Numbered from the stretch's first letter, positions 51,268 to 60,527 are shown. The stretch is 64,000 nt of DNA from Bradyrhizobium manausense (GCF_018130615.1 NZ_JAFCKB010000009.1:186001-250000); one strand, 5' to 3'. A program made the numbers and translations. Notes: generated by a model not told the origin, from the sequence alone.

Positions 51268-52467
51268 TCAGGCCACCTGAGCCTTCGTCATCGGCACCGC
51301 ATCGCGCCCCTTCAGCACGTCCATGGCCGCCAGCACGCCGCCGCTCCGGTGCGGAATCTTTGCAAGATCCAGGCCCATCTCGACGCCGGCGAGCGTGCCC
51401 ATCAGCATCAGGTCGTTGAAATGGCCGATATGGCCGATGCGAAACACCTTGCCCTTGACCTTGTTCAGGCCGGTGCCGAGCGACATGTCGAAGTTCTCCA
51501 GCACCACCTTGCGGAAGGCGTCGGCGTCGTGACCGTCGGGCACGCGTACGCCGGTCAGCGCCGGCGAATGCGCGGCGGGATCCACGCACTGCGTCTCCAG
51601 GCCCCAGACCTTGGCCGCCGCGCGCGTCGCCGCGCTGTGGCGCTTGTGGCGGGACCAGACGTTCTCGAGACCTTCTTCCTCGAGCATCTTCACCGCTTCG
51701 CGCAGCCCGTAGAGCAGATTGGTCGCGGGCGTATAGGGGAAGGTGCCGAGCTTGTTGAAGGAAATGACTTCCTGCCAATCCCAATAGGAGCGCATGCCGG
51801 GATTGGCCTTGGCGACATTGAGCGCCTTCTCCGAGACGGCGTTGAAGCCGAGACCCGGCGGCAGCATCAAGCCCTTCTGCGAGCCCGCGACCGAGACGTC
51901 GATGCCCCAGGCGTCGTGCTCGTACTCCATCGAGCCGAGGCCGGAGATGGTGTCGACCATCAACAGCGCCGGATGCTTGACGCGGTCGAGCAGCTTGCGC
52001 ACCTCGAGCGGCGGCGTGACGCAACCGGTCGAGGTCTCGTTGTGGACGACGCAGACCGCCTTGATCGCGTGCTGCTTGTCGGCAACGAGGCGCTTCTCGA
52101 TCTCGGCCAGGTCGGCGCCATGGCGCCAGTCGCTCGGGATGAAGTCGACGTCGAGCTTGAACTTGTCGGCGATGCCGCGCCACAGCACGGCGAACTGGCC
52201 GGTCTCGCACATCAGGACCTTGTCGCCGGGCGCGAACACGTTGACCATCGCCGCTTCCCAGGCGCCGGTGCCCGACGACGGGAAGATGATGACGGGCTGC
52301 TTGGTGCGGAACACCCGCTGCATCGAGGCCAGAACCGCGAAACCGAGCTCGGCGAACTCCGGACCGCGATGATCCAGCGTCGGCATGTCCATCGCCCGCA
52401 GCACGCGGTCGGGCACGTTGGTCGGTCCTGGAATCTGGAGAAAATGCCTTCCAGTATGCACGGTCAT
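51268..52467 (-). CDS. sgaA: Serine-glyoxylate aminotransferase
   Basis: A 399-aa class V PLP aminotransferase that converts glyoxylate to glycine, usually with serine as donor. Family features are the N-terminal GRHFLQIPGPTNVPDRVLRA, SSGTGAWEAAMVNVF (PLP phosphate site, near residue 67), VHNETSTGCVTP, LLMVDTISGLGSMEYEHDAWG with the Asp, and the Schiff-base Lys in VAGSQKGLMLPPGL near residue 195. It is transcribed divergently from the fused GlcD-GlcF-like dehydrogenase with a 197-bp shared region, and both fit glyoxylate metabolism. The alternative name serine-pyruvate/alanine-glyoxylate aminotransferase cannot be excluded. Confidence 0.93.
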   Translation of the reverse strand: MTVHTGRHFLQIPGPTNVPDRVLRAMDMPTLDHRGPEFAELGFAVLASMQRVFRTKQPVIIFPSSGTGAWEAAMVNVFAPGDKVLMCETGQFAVLWRGIADKFKLDVDFIPSDWRHGADLAEIEKRLVADKQHAIKAVCVVHNETSTGCVTPPLEVRKLLDRVKHPALLMVDTISGLGSMEYEHDAWGIDVSVAGSQKGLMLPPGLGFNAVSEKALNVAKANPGMRSYWDWQEVISFNKLGTFPYTPATNLLYGLREAVKMLEEEGLENVWSRHKRHSAATRAAAKVWGLETQCVDPAAHSPALTGVRVPDGHDADAFRKVVLENFDMSLGTGLNKVKGKVFRIGHIGHFNDLMLMGTLAGVEMGLDLAKIPHRSGGVLAAMDVLKGRDAVPMTKAQVA

Positions 52468-52664
52468 AGGCGTCCTTCCCGGTCTTTGAGGCTGTCTTGC
52501 TCGAGCGTGGCCCGCATTGGGCTCCGGCGAGCCGCTCGCATATCACTATTCGCCGGGCTTGTCCCTCGCCCGACGGGGTCCGTCAATGCACAAGAAGCAG
52601 GGCTCGCTTGCCAAGGGCCGTCACGGGAGGCAAGACGGTGCCGGCGAACAGGCGAGAGCGGACC

Positions 52665-55600
52665 ATGGCGGCGGAAGTGGCTGGAAAATCACCGGAATCG
52701 GTCCAAACGGACCGTCTGGCGGCTCGTCTTGCCCGGGAAGTCAGCGGCGACGTCCTGTTCGATCGCTTCAGCCGCGGCCGCTACGCCACGGACGCCTCGT
52801 TCTACCAGATCGTGCCCTCCGGCGTGGTCGTCCCCAAGACCATGGACGAGGCCCTGCGGGCGCTGGCGATCGCTCGCGACGAGGGGGTGAAGGTCACCCC
52901 GCGCGGCGGCGGCACCTCGCAATGCGGTCAGACCGTCAATGACGGGCTCGTCGTCGATCTCTCGAAGCACTTGAACCGCATCCTGTCGCTCGACGTCGCG
53001 GGCCGGACCTGCGTGGTCGAGCCCGGCATCGTGCTCTACGACCTCAACCGGCAGCTCAAAAAGCATGGCCTGTGGTTCCCGGTCGACGTCTCCACGGCCT
53101 CGCGCGCCACCATCGGCGGCATGGCCGGCAACAATTCCTGCGGCGGCCGCTCGCTTCGCTACGGCACCATGCGCGACAACACGCTGTCGATGGAGGCCTC
53201 GCTGGCCGACGGCACGCTGAGCCGGTTCGGCGAGGTCTCGCGCGATCTCTCGGACAGCGACGCCGGCCAGACCATGCGCGCGCTGTTCCGCGACATGCTC
53301 GATCTCGGCGCGCGCGAGGCCGACGAGATCGCGGCGCGCTTTCCCAAAGTGCAGCGCCGCGTCGGCGGCTACAATCTCGATGCGCTCACGCCGCGCAACG
53401 CGCGCAACAACATCGCGCATCTGCTGGTCGGATCCGAAGGCACCCTCGCCTTCACCACCAAGGTCGAGCTGAAGCTGTGGCCGGTGATCCGCAACAAGGC
53501 GCTCGGCGTCTGCCATTTCGGCAGCTTCTACGAGGCGATGGATGCGGCCCAGCATCTGGTCAAGCTGAAGCCGATCGCGGTCGAGCTGGTGGACCGCACC
53601 ATGCTCGCGCTCGGCCGCGACATCGCGATGTTCCGCCCGATCATCTCCGCCGCGATCAAGGGCGATCCGGACGCAGTACTGGTGGTCGAGTTCGCAGAAG
53701 AGGACCAGGCCGACAACCTCGCGCGCCTCAAGCAACTCGGTGAGCTGATGGGCGATCTCGGCTTCGCCTGGACCAACGACACCCGCAAATGGGGTGGCGT
53801 GGTCGAGATCACCGAACCCGCCTTGCAGAGCGGCATCGCCGATTTCCGCGCAGCCGGGCTCAACGTCATGATGTCGATGAAGCAGGAGGGCAAGCCCGTC
53901 TCCTTCGTCGAGGACTGCGCCGTGCCACTGCCGCACCTCGCCGACTACACGGCACGCCTGAACGAGGTGTTTGCCAAGCACGGCACCAGCGGCACGATGT
54001 ATGCGCACGCCTCCGAGGGCTGCCTGCATGTGCGGCCCGTGCTGAATTTGAAGCTGGAGAAGGACGTCAAGGCGATGCGCGCCATCGCCGAGGAAGCCTT
54101 CGCATTGGTGCGCGAATACAAGGGTTCGCATTCCGGCGAGCATGGCGACGGCCTGATGCGCTCCGAATTCCACGAGAGCATGTTCGGCGAGCGCCTCGTC
54201 GCCGACTTCCGCGAGGTGAAGCACCGCTTCGATCCCGATGGCGTACTCAACCCCGGCAAGATCGTCGACGCGCCCAGAATGGACGACCGCTCGCTGTTCC
54301 GCTTCAAGCCCGACTATCGCGTCAAGGAGCTGAAGACGAAGCTCGACTGGTCGGCCTATCCCGGCGCCGGCGGCGGTTTCCAGGGCGCAGTCGAGATGTG
54401 CAACAACAACGGCGCCTGCCGCAAGCTCGAGGGCGGCGTGATGTGCCCGTCCTATCGCGCCACGCGCAACGAGAAGGACGTCACGCGAGGTCGCGCGAAC
54501 ACGCTGCGGCTCGCGATCTCCGGCCAGCTCGGCCCCGATGCGTTGTCCTCCGACGAGATGATGGAGACACTCAAACTCTGTGTCTCCTGCAAGGCCTGCC
54601 GCCACGAATGCCCGACCGGCGTCGACATGGCCAAGATGAAGATCGAGGTGCTCGCGGCACGCGCTGCCTCGCATGGCCTGACGCTGCGCGATCGCCTCGT
54701 GGGCTACCTCCCGCGTTACGCCAGCCTCGCTTCGCGCTTCGCGCCGCTGGCAAATTTGCGCAACCGCAGCCCGCTGCTCCGAAAGCTGTTCGAGCGCTTC
54801 GCCGGCATCAGCGCGCGCCGCGCCCTGCCCGCCTTCCGCAGCGACGTCTTTGTGCCGCCGGCCGAGAGCGTCGGACCGGCCGCCGGCCGCGAGGTCGTGC
54901 TGTTCGCCGACACGTTTAATCGTATCTACGAGCGCGAGAACCTCGAGGCCGCGCTGCGCGTGCTGACGGCCGGCGGCTATCGCGTGCACCTGCCAAGACC
55001 TGCGAGCGGCAGCCGCCCGCTCTGCTGCGGCCGCACCTTCCTCTCCGCAGGGCTCGTCGACGAGGCCAGGTCCGAGTTCGACCGTCTCGTCGCCGCCTTC
55101 GCGCCCTTTGCCGCACGCGGCGTGCCCATCATTGGCCTCGAGCCGAGTTGCCTGCTGACGCTCCGCGACGAGCTGGCGTCGCTGCGCAAGGACGACGACG
55201 CCAAGGCGGTCGGCGCCCATGCCCTGACCTTCGAGGAATTCCTGGTGCGCGAGGCGGAAGCCGGAAGGCTGCAATTGCCGCTCAGCACCGTCGCCGACAA
55301 GGCCATGGTGCACGGCCATTGCCATCAAAAATCCTTCGGCGCGTTCAAGCCGGTCGAGCAGGTGCTGCGGCTCGTCCCCGGCCTCGAGGTCGAGACGATC
55401 GAATCGAGCTGTTGCGGCATGGCCGGCGCGTTCGGCTATGGCACCGAGACCTATGACGCCTCGATCGAGATGGCCGAGCTGTCGCTGCTGCCGGCCGTAA
55501 GGCGCGCGGGCCAGACCACGCTGGTCGTCGCCGACGGCACCTCCTGCCGCCACCAGATCCACGACGGCGCGCAGCGCGAGGCGCTTCACGTCGCTCGCGT

Positions 55601-55676
55601 GCTGGCGATGAGCCTCGATCGCGCCGAGACCCAATCCATAACCAACCCGATCGCAAAGGAACCCAGCCATGGCTAA
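52665..55676 (+). CDS. FAD/4Fe-4S dehydrogenase, GlcD-GlcF-like fusion
   Basis: A 1003-aa fusion. Residues about 40-250 form the FAD-binding domain (PRGGGTSQCGQTVNDGLVVD, then GGMAGNNSCGGRSLRYG), and the FAD-oxidase C domain runs to about 540 (HSGEHGDGLMRSEF). Next come two 4Fe-4S motifs (CNNNGACRKLEGGVMCP near 578 and CVSCKACRHECPTG near 638), and two CCG heterodisulfide-type motifs (PLCCGRT near 785, SSCCGMAG near 915). It should oxidise a 2-hydroxyacid such as glycolate or D-lactate and pass electrons to quinone. The ATG is well placed; a GTG at 52638 has a stronger GGGAGG. The GlcG-like gene overlaps its end. Confidence 0.93.
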   Translation: MAAEVAGKSPESVQTDRLAARLAREVSGDVLFDRFSRGRYATDASFYQIVPSGVVVPKTMDEALRALAIARDEGVKVTPRGGGTSQCGQTVNDGLVVDLSKHLNRILSLDVAGRTCVVEPGIVLYDLNRQLKKHGLWFPVDVSTASRATIGGMAGNNSCGGRSLRYGTMRDNTLSMEASLADGTLSRFGEVSRDLSDSDAGQTMRALFRDMLDLGAREADEIAARFPKVQRRVGGYNLDALTPRNARNNIAHLLVGSEGTLAFTTKVELKLWPVIRNKALGVCHFGSFYEAMDAAQHLVKLKPIAVELVDRTMLALGRDIAMFRPIISAAIKGDPDAVLVVEFAEEDQADNLARLKQLGELMGDLGFAWTNDTRKWGGVVEITEPALQSGIADFRAAGLNVMMSMKQEGKPVSFVEDCAVPLPHLADYTARLNEVFAKHGTSGTMYAHASEGCLHVRPVLNLKLEKDVKAMRAIAEEAFALVREYKGSHSGEHGDGLMRSEFHESMFGERLVADFREVKHRFDPDGVLNPGKIVDAPRMDDRSLFRFKPDYRVKELKTKLDWSAYPGAGGGFQGAVEMCNNNGACRKLEGGVMCPSYRATRNEKDVTRGRANTLRLAISGQLGPDALSSDEMMETLKLCVSCKACRHECPTGVDMAKMKIEVLAARAASHGLTLRDRLVGYLPRYASLASRFAPLANLRNRSPLLRKLFERFAGISARRALPAFRSDVFVPPAESVGPAAGREVVLFADTFNRIYERENLEAALRVLTAGGYRVHLPRPASGSRPLCCGRTFLSAGLVDEARSEFDRLVAAFAPFAARGVPIIGLEPSCLLTLRDELASLRKDDDAKAVGAHALTFEEFLVREAEAGRLQLPLSTVADKAMVHGHCHQKSFGAFKPVEQVLRLVPGLEVETIESSCCGMAGAFGYGTETYDASIEMAELSLLPAVRRAGQTTLVVADGTSCRHQIHDGAQREALHVARVLAMSLDRAETQSITNPIAKEPSHG

Positions 55677-56097
55677 TCTCACGCTCGACACCGCCCGAAA
55701 AATCCTCGACGCCGCCTTCGCAAAGTCCACCGAGCTGAAGCTGAAGCCGCTGGTCGTCACCATCCTGGACGCCCGCGGCGTGCTCAAGATCGCCGCCGCG
55801 CAGGACGGCACCAGCCTGATGCGCGCCGAGATCGCCCACGGCAAGGCCTATGGCGCGCTCGCCATGGGCATGGGCTCGCGCGCGCTGTACCAGCGGGCCC
55901 AGGAGCAGGCCTATTTCATCGACGCCGTGAACACCATCGCCAAGGGCGCGCTGGTGCCGGTCCCCGGCGGGGTGCTGATCATGGACGGCCCGACGCTGCT
56001 TGGCGCGGTGGGAGTGTCCGGCGACACGTCCGACAATGACGAAGCGTGCGCTGTGGCCGGCATCCAGGCGGCTGGCCTGAAGGCCAACGCGGGCTAG
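55669..56097 (+). CDS. glcG: GlcG/HbpS-like heme-binding protein
   Basis: A 142-aa single-domain protein of the GlcG/HbpS (DUF336) family. The domain is complete: TLDTARKILDAAFAKSTEL, VVTILDARGVLKIA, GKAYGALAMGMGSRAL, the AKGALVPVPGGVLIM motif and GAVGVSGDTSDNDEACA at the end. The ATG overlaps the last eight bases of the fused dehydrogenase gene, so they are coupled. In E. coli, glcG lies in the glycolate operon with unknown function, and HbpS binds heme. Position here supports a link to 2-hydroxyacid oxidation. A terminator-like repeat block follows. Confidence 0.9.
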   Translation: MANLTLDTARKILDAAFAKSTELKLKPLVVTILDARGVLKIAAAQDGTSLMRAEIAHGKAYGALAMGMGSRALYQRAQEQAYFIDAVNTIAKGALVPVPGGVLIMDGPTLLGAVGVSGDTSDNDEACAVAGIQAAGLKANAG

Positions 56098-56099
56098 CT

Positions 56100-56266
56100 C
56101 GTCATTCCGGGCGCGCCACTTGGCGCGTGCCGACGAATGACGTCAGGCGCGAAGCCGATTTTGCCTTGATACACCTGTTTTGCCCGACGGAGCAAGCGAT
56201 TTTCGGTAAGACCGAAAATCCTCCAAGCGTTTCAACCCCAGCTCTACTGTGCATGGGGTTGTTTTC
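56100..56266. repeat. Cluster of three intergenic hairpins, including copy 2 of the TGTGCATGGGG motif
   Basis: Three palindromes follow the glcG stop. CGTCATTC (56100-56107) pairs with GAATGACG (56135-56142), with CGCGCCA/TGGCGCG inside. GATTTTCGGT (56198-56207) pairs perfectly with ACCGAAAATC (56211-56220) over AAG. AACCCCA (56234-56240) pairs with TGGGGTT (56254-56260), followed by GTTTTC. The last is identical over 23 bases (56244-56266) to 26057-26079. The block lies between converging genes and is probably both repeat-derived and terminator-active. Confidence 0.75.
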
Positions 56267-56299
56267 TCGCTTCTTGAGGTGCCGGAGCGCGCCTCCCCT

Positions 56300-57082
56300 C
56301 TACCTTCCCGTCCAGACCGGCTTCCGCTTCTCGCCGAACGCCTTCAGCCCTTCCTTGGCGTCCTCGGTCATCGCGAGAAGTGCGATCTGGCTTTCGGTGT
56401 AGGCGATGCTCTCATCGAACGACATCGCAGCGATGGCACGCATGGCGTATTTGCCGCGGCGGATCGCGGTCGGGGATTTGTCGACGATGCGGCCGATCAG
56501 CCAGTCGACCTTGGCGTCGAGCTCGGCCGCGGGCACGACGTAGTTGAGCAGGCCCGCCGCCTGCGCGGCTTTTGCGTCAAACGGCTCGCCGGTGAGCGCC
56601 CATTCGTTGACGAGGCGTCGCGGCGCGATCTCCTGCAACAGGCTCAGCACCTGCATCGGAAACACCCCGACCTTGACCTCCGGCAAGCCGAAGATGACAT
56701 GATCTGCCGCAATCGCCATATCGGTCATGCACAGCAGGCCCATGCCGCCGGCCATGCAGACCCCGCCGACGCGCGCGATCGCGGGCTTGGTCGCGTTCTG
56801 CGACAGGCGCAACAGATCGGCGTAATCGACATTCGGCCTGGAATGATCCATCGCGAACGCCGCACCGGAATTCTGCAAATCGGCGCCGGCGCAAAACGCC
56901 TTGTCGCCGGCGCCGGTCAGCACGATGACGCGGACGTCCTTGTCCTCATGTGCGTCGCGATAGCCGCGCGTGATGCCCGCGATGACGTCGCCGTTCAGCG
57001 CGTTGCGCTTCTCCGGCCGGTTGATCGTGATCCAGAACGCCTGCCCGCGCTTCTCGGTGATGACGCTTGTGGTGTCGGCCAT
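56300..57082 (-). CDS. Enoyl-CoA hydratase/isomerase family protein
   Basis: A 260-aa crotonase-fold protein, distinct from the one at 50441-51238. Key parts are ITINRPEKRNALNGDVI, the oxyanion region VLTGAGDKAFCAGADLQ (near residue 58), and VGGVCMAGGMGLLCMTDMAI (near 105). The catalytic region FGLPEVKVGVFPMQVLSLLQ carries the usual first Glu of hydratases. The C-terminus (FGEKRKPVWTGR) is typical. The ATG at 57082 was chosen; an in-frame start about ten codons upstream is possible. It lies downstream of, and on the same strand as, the molybdopterin oxidoreductase gene. Confidence 0.9.
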   Translation of the reverse strand: MADTTSVITEKRGQAFWITINRPEKRNALNGDVIAGITRGYRDAHEDKDVRVIVLTGAGDKAFCAGADLQNSGAAFAMDHSRPNVDYADLLRLSQNATKPAIARVGGVCMAGGMGLLCMTDMAIAADHVIFGLPEVKVGVFPMQVLSLLQEIAPRRLVNEWALTGEPFDAKAAQAAGLLNYVVPAAELDAKVDWLIGRIVDKSPTAIRRGKYAMRAIAAMSFDESIAYTESQIALLAMTEDAKEGLKAFGEKRKPVWTGR

Positions 57083-57215
57083 GCGGTTCAATCCTTGCTC
57101 CCGGTTTGCAGCCATTTGCGGCAGCTCGGGTACGAGGTGCAAGGCCAATCTGTTAGGATTGCGCCGCTTTAGCGCCTCGACGCAAATCTGCGGCCGATTG
57201 AAGCGCGAACGCAGC

Positions 57216-59306
57216 TCAGGCCGCAGACGCCTTCCTGATCCAGACCTTATTGTCGTGGAACGCAGCGCCGCCGATCGGAGCAATCGTGTCCGCACCGGTC
57301 AGCATGTTGATGCCGCGGCCGCCGATATGATTTTTGTTCGGGTGCACGGACTCCGCGATCAGCACGCCACGGCGCACGCCGTCGAACAGCACGGCCGTCA
57401 GCGTGGTCTCGCCGCGCGAATTGCCGAGCGTCACGGCATCGCCATCGGCGATGTCGAGCGCGGCAGCATCCGAGGGATGGATCATCACACTCGCCTTGCC
57501 TTCACGCGCCTGCGAGGACGGGGTCTCGTTGAAGGTGGTGTTGAGGAAGCTGCGCGACGGGCTGGTCGCGAGCCGGAACGGATGGGCCTGATCGGTATGC
57601 TCGATCACCGCCCAATGGTCCGGCAGCGAAGGCATCTTGTCGAAATCGCCCATGGTCTGGCCGAACGGCGGATGCGCCCAGTCAGCCTTGAAATGAAACT
57701 TCTTGTCGGGATGAGCGAAGCCATCGAGATAATGCGAGGTGCGGAAGTCCGGCTGCAAATCGCGCCAGATGTCGGCCTCGAGACCGGCGATGTCGCCATG
57801 GTTGCTGAGCTTCAGTGTCGTGTCGATCAATTCGCGCGGCGTCATCTCGAAGCCCGGATGCTGCGCGCCAAGCCGCGGCGCCAGCGCCTGCAACAGCTGG
57901 TGGTTGGAGCGGCATTCACCGGGCGGATCGATCAGCTTGGGGCCGACCGAGATGTGCTGATGGCCTCCGCCGTAATAGAGATCGTCATGCTCCATGAACA
58001 TGGTTGCCGGCAGCACGATGTCGGCCATCAGCGCCGTCTCGGTCATGAACTGTTCGTGCACCGCGACGAACAAATCCTCGCGCGCAAACCCCTGCCGGAC
58101 CAGCGCCTGCTCCGGCGCCACCGTCATCGGGTTGGTGTTCTGGATCAGCATCGCCTTGACCGGGCCCTTGCCGAGCAGAGCCTCGGCATCGCCGGTGAGG
58201 ATGCGGCCGACCTGCGACTGGTCGAGCGCGCGTATCGTCTTGTCGATCGCGTCATGGCCTTCGATGACGGACTCGTTGAAGTGCCAGAGCGCGTAATTGT
58301 TGAAGAAGGCGCCGCCGCCTTCATACTGCCACGCACCGGTCACGGCGGGAACGCAGTTTGCCGCATGCATCTGCATTGCCCCGTTACGCGAACGCGTGAA
58401 GCCGTAGCCGAGACGGAAGAACGTCCGCTTGGTCTCGCCGACGGCCTTGGCAAAGGCCTCGATCTCCGCCACCGGTACGCCGGAGATAGCGGAGGCCCAT
58501 TCGGGGGTGCGCGCCTTCAGATGCGCCTCGAGCTCATTCGGACAATCGGTGTACTTGTCCATATAGGCCCGGTCGGCATAGCCGTCGCGAAAAAGAACAT
58601 GCATCACGCCGCAGGCGAACGCGCCGTCGGTGCCGGGCCGCAGCAGGATCTTGATGTCGGCCTGCTTCATGGTCTCGTTGTCGTAGATGTCGACGGCCGC
58701 GATCCTCGCGCCGCGCTCCTTCCGCGCACGCGCGGCGTGCGTCATCACGTTGACCTGCGTGTTGACGGGATTGGTGCCCCAGATCACGACGAGGTCAGAC
58801 AGCGCCATCTCGCGCGGATCGACGCCGGCGATCTTGCCGGTGCCGATCGCAAAACCGATGCGCCCGACATTGGCGCAGATGGTCTGGTAGAAGCGCGAAT
58901 ACTTTTTGACATGTGTGAGGCGATTGAGACCGTCCCGCATCACCAGGCCCATCGTGCCCGCGTAGTAATACGGCCAGATCGACTCCGCGCCGAACTCGCG
59001 CTCGGCTTGATTGAAACGATCGGCGATCTCGTCCAGCGCCTCATCCCAGCTGATCCGCGCAAACTGCCCGGAACCCTTCGGTCCAGTCCGGCGCAGCGGA
59101 TACATCACCCGCTCAACGTGATGGATGCGCTCGGCATAGCGCGCAACCTTGGCGCAGACCACACCAGCCGTGTAGGTCTGCTTCTTCGAGCCCCGCACAC
59201 GGCCGATGCTGCGGCCTTCCACCACCTCGACGTCGAGCGCACAGGCCGACGGGCAATCATGCGGACAGGTGGAGTGACGGATCTCGATCTTGGCGTGCTG
59301 GTTCAT
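57216..59306 (-). CDS. Molybdopterin oxidoreductase (DMSO-reductase/formate-dehydrogenase-like superfamily)
   Basis: A 696-aa molybdenum enzyme. The N-terminal 4Fe-4S site is CPHDCPSACALDVEV (near residue 13), with a fourth Cys in GVVCAKVARYAERIHH. The molybdopterin domain follows: WDEALDEIADRFNQAEREFG, TICANVGRIGFAIGTG, and VVIWGTNPVNTQV. The C-terminal molydopterin-dinucleotide domain has IHPSDAAALDIADGDAVTLG. The Cys in TICAN could bind molybdenum, but that is not certain. No signal peptide and no electron-transfer partner are nearby, so it is probably cytoplasmic. The first ATG of two near starts is used; the substrate is unknown. Confidence 0.9.
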   Translation of the reverse strand: MNQHAKIEIRHSTCPHDCPSACALDVEVVEGRSIGRVRGSKKQTYTAGVVCAKVARYAERIHHVERVMYPLRRTGPKGSGQFARISWDEALDEIADRFNQAEREFGAESIWPYYYAGTMGLVMRDGLNRLTHVKKYSRFYQTICANVGRIGFAIGTGKIAGVDPREMALSDLVVIWGTNPVNTQVNVMTHAARARKERGARIAAVDIYDNETMKQADIKILLRPGTDGAFACGVMHVLFRDGYADRAYMDKYTDCPNELEAHLKARTPEWASAISGVPVAEIEAFAKAVGETKRTFFRLGYGFTRSRNGAMQMHAANCVPAVTGAWQYEGGGAFFNNYALWHFNESVIEGHDAIDKTIRALDQSQVGRILTGDAEALLGKGPVKAMLIQNTNPMTVAPEQALVRQGFAREDLFVAVHEQFMTETALMADIVLPATMFMEHDDLYYGGGHQHISVGPKLIDPPGECRSNHQLLQALAPRLGAQHPGFEMTPRELIDTTLKLSNHGDIAGLEADIWRDLQPDFRTSHYLDGFAHPDKKFHFKADWAHPPFGQTMGDFDKMPSLPDHWAVIEHTDQAHPFRLATSPSRSFLNTTFNETPSSQAREGKASVMIHPSDAAALDIADGDAVTLGNSRGETTLTAVLFDGVRRGVLIAESVHPNKNHIGGRGINMLTGADTIAPIGGAAFHDNKVWIRKASAA

Positions 59307-59540
59307 GGCCAATTTCGTAACACCAAAATACCGGGCAGCCGAGGGCCTTTATCCGGCAATGCCCATGCAAAATGCTCAAAGCCAGCGCGCGGCCTGTTCC
59401 TTCCGCGACCGCGAAATGCCCCGCTGCCACACCGAAACGAGGCCGATATTCCGGCCGGAATCGACATTGTAAGGCGTCGACAGTCCGCGGCTGCTGCCGC
59501 TACAGTGCCGGCCAACAAAAACGAGTTCAGGGAGGTGGGT

Positions 59541-60515
59541 GTGACGGCCCGACGATTGATGCTGGCGCTGGCCGCCGGCCTGCTCACCCTATTCCCCGCA
59601 AACCCGTCCCTGGCGCAAGATTATCCTGCGCATGCGGTCCGCATCGTCGTGCCGTTCGGCGCAGGGGGGCCGGCCGACGTCGCAGCCCGGCTGATCGGTC
59701 AGGCGCTCCAGGAGCGCTTTGGCCAACCCTTCGTGGTCGAAAACCGGACAGGCGCGGGCGGCGTCATCGGCACGGTAGAGGCGGCGAAGTCGCCGGCCGA
59801 CGGTTACACGCTGCTGATGATGTCCAATACCCAGACCGCAAATGAATCATTGCTGACGCCGGAGCAACGCAAATACGATTTGATGCGCGACCTCGCGCCG
59901 ATCGCACCGGTGAACTATTCCGATCTCGTCATCGTGGTGAACCCGCAAGTTCCGGCAAAAACGCTGCAGGAGTTCATTGCGCTCGCCAAATCGCAGCCGG
60001 GCAAGCTCAATTACGCCTCATCCGGCCAGGGCACGCCCTACCACATGGCCGGCGAGCTGTTCAAAGCGATGGCCGGCCTCAATGTTGTCCACGTCCCCTA
60101 TCGCAACAGCGGCGAGGCCCGCAGCGGCGTGATCGGCGGCCAGGTGCAAATGATGATCGACGCCGTGCCGGCGATGGCGCCGAACATCGGAGAGAACCAG
60201 GTCCGCGCACTCGCGACCACCGGCCGGCAGCGCTCGACCGTACTGCCGAAGGTGCCGACTGCCGGCGAGGCCGGTGTCGCGGGCTACGAGGCGACGATCT
60301 GGCTCGGCCTGATGGCCCCAGTGGGCACGCCCAAGCCGGTCATCGACAAGCTCAACGCCGCCGTGAACGCGATGGTGAAGCGGCCGGACATCGTCAAACT
60401 CTGGACTGAGCAGGGTGCCCTGCCCATGTCGATGACGCCGGAAGAATTCGACAAATTCCTGCGCGGCGACATCGCGAAATGGGCTGATGTCGTCAAGAAG
60501 TTCGACAAGTCCTGA
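59541..60515 (+). CDS. Bug-family tripartite tricarboxylate transporter substrate-binding protein
   Basis: A 324-aa periplasmic binding protein. The signal peptide is MTARRLMLALAAGLLTLFPA (cut after SLA). The mature protein begins YPAHAVRIVVPFGAGGPADV, the Bug carboxylate loop, and includes LNYASSGQGTPYHMAGELF and VVHVPYRNSGEARSGVIGGQ. The GTG was chosen because GGAGG lies five bases upstream; the same frame stays open far upstream through the opposite-strand molybdopterin gene. There are no permease genes beside it, so it is an orphan. It opens the operon that contains the molybdenum hydroxylase, and may bind the acid or heterocycle that enzyme uses (inference). Confidence 0.93.
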   Translation: MTARRLMLALAAGLLTLFPANPSLAQDYPAHAVRIVVPFGAGGPADVAARLIGQALQERFGQPFVVENRTGAGGVIGTVEAAKSPADGYTLLMMSNTQTANESLLTPEQRKYDLMRDLAPIAPVNYSDLVIVVNPQVPAKTLQEFIALAKSQPGKLNYASSGQGTPYHMAGELFKAMAGLNVVHVPYRNSGEARSGVIGGQVQMMIDAVPAMAPNIGENQVRALATTGRQRSTVLPKVPTAGEAGVAGYEATIWLGLMAPVGTPKPVIDKLNAAVNAMVKRPDIVKLWTEQGALPMSMTPEEFDKFLRGDIAKWADVVKKFDKS

Positions 60516-60527
60516 GGCCGTGCTGCC

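Noticed and set aside
52689-55844. A 1051-codon open minus-strand frame
   Set aside because: It is the exact antisense of the fused dehydrogenase gene, has low-complexity His/Ala/Gly/Arg-rich content and matches no fold I know.
56970-60515. A 1181-codon open plus-strand frame
   Set aside because: Only its last 325 codons (from 59541) look like a protein, a Bug family member. The rest is the antisense of the molybdopterin oxidoreductase gene, open because of GC bias.
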